Shown here one piece after another: positions 14,113 to 18,302 of a stretch of 18,302 nucleotides of DNA. How positions within the stretch are numbered: position 1 is the stretch's first letter; each line of letters opens with the position of its first letter. The DNA is taken from NCBI GenBank assembly GCA_002376845.1, contig DFOS01000010.1:1-18302 (forward strand). Reading direction: 5' to 3'. Below the pieces are notes generated by a model, which had not been told where the DNA came from, did no database searches, and saw nothing but the letters and a program-made list of their open reading frames with translations. The position numbers were made by a program, and so were the translations under genes. This DNA comes from Bdellovibrionaceae bacterium UBA3535. Its GTDB lineage: Bacteria; Bdellovibrionota; Bdellovibrionia; Bdellovibrionales; UBA840.

Positions 14113-15184
14113 ATTCTTTTATCCTTTCTTGTACCTTTTTAAGGTTTTCTACCGCATCTTCTAGTCTTTGTGCAACAAAACAAATATGCCCCACTTTCCT
14201 GCCTGGCCTAGCTGCTTTGTGGTAATAATGCAAATAAGCACCGCGAATTTCTGGCTCCAGCAAGCTTTCACATTGCTCTTTACTTAATCCAATGAGGTTT
14301 AATACAGCGGCGGCTTGATTTTGCTTTGTGGAGGGTAAGTCCCAATCAAATGCGCTGGCAATGACATGATCAAATTGCGAGGACTCACAGGCTTCAATGG
14401 TGTGGTGGCCTGAATTGTGCGGACGAGGAGCCATCTCGTTTACAAGTAGTTCGCCGGATTTGGTTAGAAAAAACTCAATGGCAAGAACCCCTTGGTAATT
14501 TAGTTTTGTGACAATGTTTTTGCATATGTCCTGCATTTGATGGTTTAAGGTCTCTTCAATGGCTGCTGGTGAGAATAAGTAATCAAGCTGCTTGTCCTCT
14601 CGCATTTGCATTTCCGTGGCTGGAAAGCTTGCGATCTGTCCCTTCGCATTGCGGCTTACGATCATCGCCAGCTCCTTTGCGATCTCTTGTTTTTCTTCGG
14701 CATAGACTTGCGAATGAAAAAAATCATCTTTTAGATCACTATTGGGCCAGGTAAATACTCCGCGACCATCGTAGCCGCCACTAGCAAGTTTTAAAACAAA
14801 GCTGCCATCTTTATTACGTTCCAAGTCAGATCTAGATGTAACCAAGAAAAATGGAGCACTAGGAATCTTGTTTTCTTGTAAAAATTCTTTTTGCAAATAC
14901 TTGTTACAAAGTATTTTTAAACATTGTTCATTGGGTATAATATTCAGATCACCCAACGCTTCTAAATCGATTTTTTCGATTTCAATGGTCAGCACATCAC
15001 TTTTTTTCGCAAGTTCCGTGTATTTCGTACCATCGTTGGTAGATCCCACAATGCGATCTTGACAGAGCCGATGAGCAGGCGCGTCGCTTTTATCTAAACA
15101 AATACAAGCCACATCCCAAGTCTTTGCCGCTTCACAAATCATGTATGCCAGCTGTCCAGCCCCAATTAAGCCTAGTTTTTTCAT
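14105..15184 (-). CDS. purK: N5-carboxyaminoimidazole ribonucleotide synthase
   Basis: 359 aa, normal length. ATP-grasp enzyme that makes N5-CAIR from AIR, bicarbonate and ATP. Features are an N-terminal GAGQLAYM (8-15, usually GGGQLGRM), the glycine-rich ATP loop GGYDGRGVF (about 136-144), FFLTKSGELLVNEMAPRPHNSGHHTIEAC (central ATP/Mg motif with the paired acidic residue and RPHNSGH) and a small C-terminal domain. No SD is seen; a weak promoter TTGAAT (15214-15219), 17 bases, GATACC (15191-15196) would start transcription at the ATG. It overlaps purE by 8 bp and is divergent from the repeat-protein gene with a 98 bp gap. Confidence 0.95.
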   Translation of the reverse strand: MKKLGLIGAGQLAYMICEAAKTWDVACICLDKSDAPAHRLCQDRIVGSTNDGTKYTELAKKSDVLTIEIEKIDLEALGDLNIIPNEQCLKILCNKYLQKEFLQENKIPSAPFFLVTSRSDLERNKDGSFVLKLASGGYDGRGVFTWPNSDLKDDFFHSQVYAEEKQEIAKELAMIVSRNAKGQIASFPATEMQMREDKQLDYLFSPAAIEETLNHQMQDICKNIVTKLNYQGVLAIEFFLTKSGELLVNEMAPRPHNSGHHTIEACESSQFDHVIASAFDWDLPSTKQNQAAAVLNLIGLSKEQCESLLEPEIRGAYLHYYHKAARPGRKVGHICFVAQRLEDAVENLKKVQERIKEYA

Positions 15185-15253
15185 ACTATTGGTATCGCAA
15201 TCTCGTCACCGGAATTCAATGAAAATAATGCTCTTCTTTGCAAAATTGCTGAG

Positions 15254-15262
15254 TGTTATAAT
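15254..15262 (+). promoter_or_regulatory. Extended -10 promoter of the repeat-protein gene
   Basis: TGTTATAAT is a perfect extended -10 motif (TGn plus TATAAT). No good -35 lies 16-18 bases upstream, as expected for this class. The start near 15269 leaves a leader of about 14 bases holding the GGAGG SD (15274-15278) of the gene at 15283. Confidence 0.55.
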
Positions 15263-15282
15263 CTCGAGAAAATGGAGGCGGT

Positions 15283-16026
15283 ATGTGGTACTTAAAGGTG
15301 ATTCTAATGATCTACTGTGCTTCTGCTATTGGGGCAGAGGATTATCAGTTTATGAAGGCAGAACAGGTGATACCTATAACGATGTCGCAAGGCTATGCGA
15401 GAATTGTTGAGGTTATGGATGAGGATCAAGTAGAGGTCATCATTGAGCCGTTTAAATTGCATCAAACATATAAAGCCAATGACCTTCATCTTGCGCAAGG
15501 TTGTTGGGGGACTTATTGTGTTGGCGACAAAGTAATACCATTGAACTACGATTCTGGTTTTGCCTATCTTGTAGCATTTCAGCCAAAGCAAAAGATGTTT
15601 ACTGTGGTGAATGATTTAACAGGAAAATATGAACGCTATCATGTCGACTATATAGCGAAAGCTAACGGCTGTCCCCTAGGCGAGGATTATGTTTGTGTTG
15701 GAGATTTTGTCTATCCGCTAGAGCAGCAGCAAGTACTTCATAAGGTTTATGCTATACAAGAAAAATCTGGTATTCTCGTAACAAAAAAAGGCTCACAATA
15801 CACGTATTATCATTTTCCTTTTGATAAGGTGGCCATCCCTAGAGGCTGTATGAAAGACCATACAGAAATATGTGTGGGTGAGAAAGTGATGCTAGGATTT
15901 GATAGAATGCCAGTTCCTAAGGGTGCTGAAGTTAAAGCTATATCGGTAGACCAACAACAAGTAATTATGGAGTCGCCTGAGAACAAGATTATGTACCTAA
16001 TACCAATGGAAAAGCTGATGCATTAG
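15283..16026 (+). CDS. Exported Cys-rich protein with 59-residue internal repeats
   Basis: 247 aa, no family recognised. A signal peptide is visible (1-18, cleavage likely after AIGA). The rest is built of four similar blocks. The segments C79-VGDKVIPL, C138-VGDFVYPL and C197-VGEKVMLG are exactly 59 residues apart, and each is preceded by a Gly-Cys (C74, C130, C189). The first block (about 20-73) lacks the leading Cys pair but has the same strand pattern. The six cysteines probably form three disulfides in the periplasm or outside the cell. The short beta-rich blocks resemble SH3-like barrels, which often bind peptides or glycans; this is inference. Strong SD (GGAGG, 15274-15278) and an extended -10 promoter. 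Function unknown. Confidence 0.72.
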   Translation: MWYLKVILMIYCASAIGAEDYQFMKAEQVIPITMSQGYARIVEVMDEDQVEVIIEPFKLHQTYKANDLHLAQGCWGTYCVGDKVIPLNYDSGFAYLVAFQPKQKMFTVVNDLTGKYERYHVDYIAKANGCPLGEDYVCVGDFVYPLEQQQVLHKVYAIQEKSGILVTKKGSQYTYYHFPFDKVAIPRGCMKDHTEICVGEKVMLGFDRMPVPKGAEVKAISVDQQQVIMESPENKIMYLIPMEKLMH

Positions 16027-16108
16027 TGGAGGTGCCCGCGGGGCCCCCTTCTAAGATGGTAGAAGTCTCAGCGGCGTCACGGGTGCGCCGTGAAAGTATT
16101 TTCAAAGT
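16027..16108. other. GC-rich structured spacer between convergent genes
   Basis: This gap differs sharply from its surroundings: 16031-16048 is almost all G and C. It holds a 6-bp hairpin CTTCTA/TAGAAG (16048-16053, 16060-16065) and a second one, TCACGG/CCGTGA (16077-16082, 16088-16093), with a competing CGGCG/CGCCG pairing (16072-16076, 16086-16090). No T-run follows closely in either direction, so these are not classical terminators, though termination of both flanking genes is the simplest role. No ORF. Confidence 0.45.
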
Positions 16109-16480
16109 CTAGATTTCCTCACAATCCATACTGAGCACAAATAGTTGCTCCACATAACCCTTATCTTGAAAATCTGTTTTGGCAGTTAGTTTTAGGTTGC
16201 TGCACTTATACTTTTTGGATTTATCTAAACTTTCCATTAGTTCGTAAACCTCTTTAGTTATCGGAATAATCTGAGCTTTGTATGCGCCTATATGGAATCC
16301 ATTTATTTGGTATTTATAAAACCAATTCTGAGTGTCCATATCTGTATAGGATAGTGTTTGTTGAATGTTTTCAATTTCAACATTGTCTACTTTTTGGCCG
16401 TTCACAAACATTTGAGCATAAGCTGAGCTTAGAAAAGTTGTGGATGCCAGTAAGATTGCTGCCCATAATCGCATTTTCAT
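16109..16480 (-). CDS. Small exported protein, unknown
   Basis: 123 aa, not recognised. A clear signal peptide (1-22, cleavage after AYA) leads to a mature part of about 100 residues beginning QMFVNGQKVDNVEIE. Two cysteines, C93 and C120, could form a disulfide. The mature chain is beta-rich and polar with no membrane helix, suggesting a periplasmic or secreted protein. A GGAG SD lies about six bases before the first ATG; the second Met (residue 3) is possible. It ends 82 bp from the repeat-protein gene on the opposite strand, across the GC-rich spacer. The mature N-terminus is faintly like that of the 43-aa peptide at 18155 (VNG followed by DN), too weak to call homology. Confidence 0.65.
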   Translation of the reverse strand: MKMRLWAAILLASTTFLSSAYAQMFVNGQKVDNVEIENIQQTLSYTDMDTQNWFYKYQINGFHIGAYKAQIIPITKEVYELMESLDKSKKYKCSNLKLTAKTDFQDKGYVEQLFVLSMDCEEI

Positions 16481-16865
16481 TTAAGTCTCCAAGGTTCATA
16501 AATTTTTATTTATCTACCCATATACTACCCTCAAGACTAAATATTATGTCTTCCAAGGAAAACTTTATAGGAGTGTTAGCTTTCTAACATAGTCGTTTAA
16601 TTGCCACTTTATACCATCCTCTGGATAGCTTACTTATGTATATGAAACCAAGACTGGAAGAAGCCCCAGGATGGCTCTTATTATGTGCTGCGGAGCTGTT
16701 ATAATTGGAGCTAAGGCGTTAGGTATTTGATTTTATTCATAAGCTCCTGCTTTGCTCAGTCTGCAGTAAAAACATAATTTATTATTTTGAAAGAGAGTAG
16801 TTATTGAGGATTTTACAATATAGTGTTAATCCCACTACAATCTTAACCAATTTCAGGGGGGCCAA
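16481..16865. other. 385-bp intergenic region between divergent secreted-protein genes
   Basis: No supported gene. It must hold promoters for both flanking genes. Candidates for the plus-strand gene are TTGAAA at 16787-16792 and TTGAGG at 16804-16809, with poor -10 boxes (TACAAT 16814-16819; TTAATC 16826-16831). Structure seen: a tight hairpin TGTTAG-CTTT-CTAACA (16574-16589) and a longer bulged pairing CCATCCTCTGG with CCAGGATGG (16614-16624, 16666-16674). Confidence 0.3.
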
Positions 16866-17696
16866 ATGAAACCAATTATCGCATTACTCATGTTACTTAT
16901 TCCGCTAAGCTCGTTCGCTGTACAAGTAGACACAAGTACTAGAGTCACTTTAGTACGACCTCTTTTATATGACGGTGGAACATGTGACGTAGAAGTTTTT
17001 TCAGAGAGACTTGCTGATCTCGACTTGCCTAACGTTCCTATAATGGCTGCAAATTCGGTATTTGATAGTTCTATAAATAATCCAGCAGGTAATAGAGGGG
17101 CATTAGTTGTATCTGTAAATCAGGCGGGGATGAATACTGAAGTCCTACGGATTGAGGGGCTAAAGACAGTAACTAAATACATTCAGAATCAAATGGCAGC
17201 AGGAAGTGATTTGAGGCTTACAGAGTATCCGAAATGTGTTGAAGCTGATTCATCACTACAATTGGTTGAGCTGGTAAATTTAACCCCATACCCATCTAGC
17301 ATGAATGTCGACTTGAATGCGACATTGCAGGTTATTAGGAAGAATGACCAAGGTGTTTGTGATACTATGGTCAGTAAAACCCTTGTTGAATTAATTCAGG
17401 GTTATAACCCGGGAGTAGATCTTTCTGGAGTTAGCTACTCTATAAATATTTTTGCTAACGGTGTAACGACCGAAGGGCAATTACATAGTAAACGCATTTA
17501 TATTACTTTTAGAGACAAAAATGGGTTCCCGCTATCTCGTCCTGCGATTAGCATCGCTGTTCCTTCAGCCCTATTGTATACAGCGTTGGATAAACTAAGC
17601 GGTCCAGATAAGGTTCTAAAAATGGCTGGCATTAGAGAATGTCTTGGCGATCGGCTTGATGAACCTGTATGGATTTTAGATCTTAAAATTCAATAA
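16866..17696 (+). CDS. Exported protein of unknown function
   Basis: 276 aa, no family recognised. The N-terminus is a good signal peptide (MKPIIALLMLLIPLSSFA, cleavage after residue 18). The mature protein has four cysteines (40, 124, 165, 259), enough for two disulfides, and alternating hydrophobic strands (VTLVRPLLY, LQLVELVNL, KRIYITFRD, ISIAVPSAL), suggesting a beta-sandwich-like periplasmic or surface protein. No membrane anchor, lipobox or enzymatic motif is visible. The start is set by a strong AGGGGGG SD about five bases upstream. It stands alone, followed by several small hairpins and then the tRNA-Leu fragment. Confidence 0.68.
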   Translation: MKPIIALLMLLIPLSSFAVQVDTSTRVTLVRPLLYDGGTCDVEVFSERLADLDLPNVPIMAANSVFDSSINNPAGNRGALVVSVNQAGMNTEVLRIEGLKTVTKYIQNQMAAGSDLRLTEYPKCVEADSSLQLVELVNLTPYPSSMNVDLNATLQVIRKNDQGVCDTMVSKTLVELIQGYNPGVDLSGVSYSINIFANGVTTEGQLHSKRIYITFRDKNGFPLSRPAISIAVPSALLYTALDKLSGPDKVLKMAGIRECLGDRLDEPVWILDLKIQ

Positions 17697-17710
17697 TAAG
17701 ATTTTACTTG

Positions 17711-17779
17711 GGGCGACTTCGTCGTCTCCAGACTATTCTTGGAGTGACTCTTTAGAAAATTACAACAATTTTCCTAAAG
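17711..17779 (+). terminator. Cluster of hairpins downstream of the 16866 gene
   Basis: Three successive inverted repeats lie here: GGCGAC/GTCGTC around 17712-17726, CTCCA/TGGAG (17726-17730, 17740-17744), and a 12-bp stem with one bulged base (17750-17761 with 17767-17779, loop ACAAC). A T-rich stretch follows further on (to about 17801). Termination is the likely role but the U-run is not adjacent. Confidence 0.35.
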
Positions 17780-17817
17780 CAGAATTTGATAATTTATTTT
17801 TCCATTGTAAATAAAAA

Positions 17818-17893
17818 TGGTGCCTCCGGGGAGACTTGAACTCCCATGACCGTGAAGTCGGCGGATTTTGAATCCGCTGTGTCTACCAATTCA
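17818..17893 (-). pseudogene. tRNA-Leu(CAA) lacking its 5' acceptor strand, probable attachment-site scar
   Basis: Read on the minus strand this is a tRNA-Leu from the D-loop to the encoded CCA. Visible are GGTAGACAC of the D-arm, an anticodon stem GCGGA/TCCGC around the loop TTCAAAA (anticodon CAA at 17868-17870), a long variable arm as in class II tRNAs, a T-arm GGGAG-TTCAAGT-CTCCC (17829-17845), the acceptor 3' strand CGGAGGC (17822-17828), discriminator A and CCA (17818-17820). The matching 5' strand GCCTCCG and the 5' half of the D-stem are absent; tRNA similarity stops near 17893. A T-rich run follows the CCA, as at native tRNA ends. Such 3' fragments are typically left when an element integrates into a tRNA gene. 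It cannot make a functional tRNA as it stands. Confidence 0.8.
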
Positions 17894-17896
17894 GTG

Positions 17897-17908
17897 AATC
17901 TATAGATT
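17897..17908. repeat. 12-bp perfect palindrome at the tRNA breakpoint
   Basis: AATCTATAGATT begins about four bases beyond the point where tRNA similarity ends. It could be a junction or protein-binding sequence of the putative integrated element. Short AT-rich palindromes also occur by chance. Confidence 0.5.
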
Positions 17909-18078
17909 TTTGAAGAGTTATAAGTGGAATTTAATGTGATAATTTCCATCAATATCTATGATACAAGGCCTGAGGGAGGATTTTTGGGGTAGAACGAGCT
18001 AAAATGAATCAAGTTGACTCTCTGTGTTGTTTCTCAATGAGCGAATGCTTTGAAAAGGTGGTAATTATTTCACACTGT

Positions 18079-18098
18079 TTTCCTTTCCTTTCCTTTCC
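18079..18098. repeat. (TTTCC)4 microsatellite
   Basis: Four perfect tandem TTTCC units lie 56 bases before the ATG of the 43-codon peptide gene. The surrounding gap 17909-18154 has no other feature I can support; a 60-codon frame across it (18004-18186) has no SD and runs through the repeat. Units of this kind can change number by slippage and alter promoter spacing. Confidence 0.75.
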
Positions 18099-18154
18099 TG
18101 CTATAGGTTACAAAATTAAAATCAATGTTAATTACCAATTTATAAGGAGGGGAA

Positions 18155-18286
18155 ATGAAATGGTTTATCACTACAGTGCTAATTAGTTTATCAGCAGTTT
18201 CTTTCGCAAATGTCGAAGTCAACGGACCGCTTGATAATAAAATGTTTGATAAAGAGGTAAATGAAAATAAAAGCTATTATGTGTAG
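18155..18286 (+). CDS. 43-aa exported peptide
   Basis: A short gene with a very strong SD (AAGGAGGGG, 18144-18152) right before the ATG. It begins with a textbook signal peptide (basic Lys2, hydrophobic FITTVLISLSAV, cleavage after SFA, residue 18). The mature peptide would be only 25 residues (NVEVNGPLDNKMFDK and an acidic, Asn- and Lys-rich end), with no Cys. The stop is TAG at 18284-18286. It could be a real small secreted peptide or the start of a longer gene cut by an early stop. The faint likeness of its mature start to the protein at 16109-16480 is noted but not relied on. It lies on the predicted island side of the tRNA fragment. Function unknown. Confidence 0.55.
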   Translation: MKWFITTVLISLSAVSFANVEVNGPLDNKMFDKEVNENKSYYV

Positions 18287-18302
18287 TGACCACGACTTGA
18301 TC

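Noticed and set aside
15238..15262. Classical -35/-10 promoter TTGCAA with TATAAT
   Set aside because: The spacer is only 13 bases; the extended -10 explanation fits better.
16027..16108. Integron attC site in the GC-rich spacer
   Set aside because: The conserved attC core ends (GTTRRRY / RYYYAAC) are not present.
16671..16730. 19-aa hydrophobic peptide frame (MALIMCCGAVIIGAKALGI)
   Set aside because: AGG abuts the ATG too closely to act as an SD, and the frame is short enough to be chance.
17818..17893. Functional tRNA-Leu gene
   Set aside because: The 5' acceptor strand that should pair with CGGAGGC is not present upstream on the minus strand.
18004..18186. 60-codon frame running into the 43-aa peptide gene
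   Set aside because: No SD, low-complexity stretch across the TTTCC repeat, and it overlaps the better supported peptide in another frame.
1..18302. CRISPR array, toxin-antitoxin pair, restriction system or prophage genes
   Set aside because: No regular spaced repeats and no matching protein motifs anywhere in the window; the integrase predicted from the tRNA scar would lie outside it.

Overview
The window is a compact, moderately AT-rich bacterial chromosome segment. The gene set suggests a flagellated, aerobic, proteobacteria-like organism: an iron superoxide dismutase, a Bcp-type peroxiredoxin, a FliG C-terminal homologue, an HD-GYP protein, a folK-folP fusion, purK-purE and many small exported proteins. 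A predatory-type Bdellovibrionota bacterium is my best guess. That rests on overall gene flavour, not on a diagnostic marker.

Layout. (1) 1-2.8 kb, minus strand: an RlmI-type rRNA methyltransferase, then an HD-GYP-like protein, then a stand-alone FliG C-terminal domain protein. The last two look like a c-di-GMP/flagellar-rotor pair. (2) 2.9-5.5 kb, plus strand: a four-helix membrane protein, an exported phospholipase-D-family protein whose Shine-Dalgarno (SD) lies in a hairpin, and a one-TM protein with a HAAS-like cytoplasmic domain and a DUF4097-like outer domain. (3) 5.51-5.66 kb: a nested inverted-repeat element that shares a 23-base end with the first 90 bases of the window. (4) 5.7-15.2 kb: housekeeping genes on alternating strands: sodB, yjbQ, trhO, bcp, an MFS transporter, udk, the folate operon folB-folKP-folC, a thiamine-pyrophosphokinase-like gene and purK-purE. 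All four convergent pairs overlap tail to tail (38, 23, 39 and 11 bp), and the divergent gaps are as short as 29 bp. (5) 15.2-18.3 kb: an accessory-looking region of unrecognised exported proteins, one with 59-residue internal repeats. It also has a GC-rich structured spacer, a tRNA-Leu(CAA) gene lacking its 5' acceptor strand (a probable integration scar), a (TTTCC)4 microsatellite and a 43-codon exported peptide.

How the genes work together. folB, folKP and folC give three late steps of folate synthesis plus the ligase step, and their start and stop codons overlap, so translation is probably coupled. purK and purE are consecutive steps of purine synthesis. sodB and bcp handle oxidative stress.

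The most unusual regulatory signal is a set of sigma70-like promoters placed so that transcription would begin at or one base before the start codon. The genes concerned (folB, trhO, the HAAS/DUF4097 gene, perhaps purK) lack an SD, so they may be leaderless. The most interesting structural signals are the tRNA-Leu fragment, which predicts an integrated element to the right of this window, and the FliG-C/HD-GYP pair.
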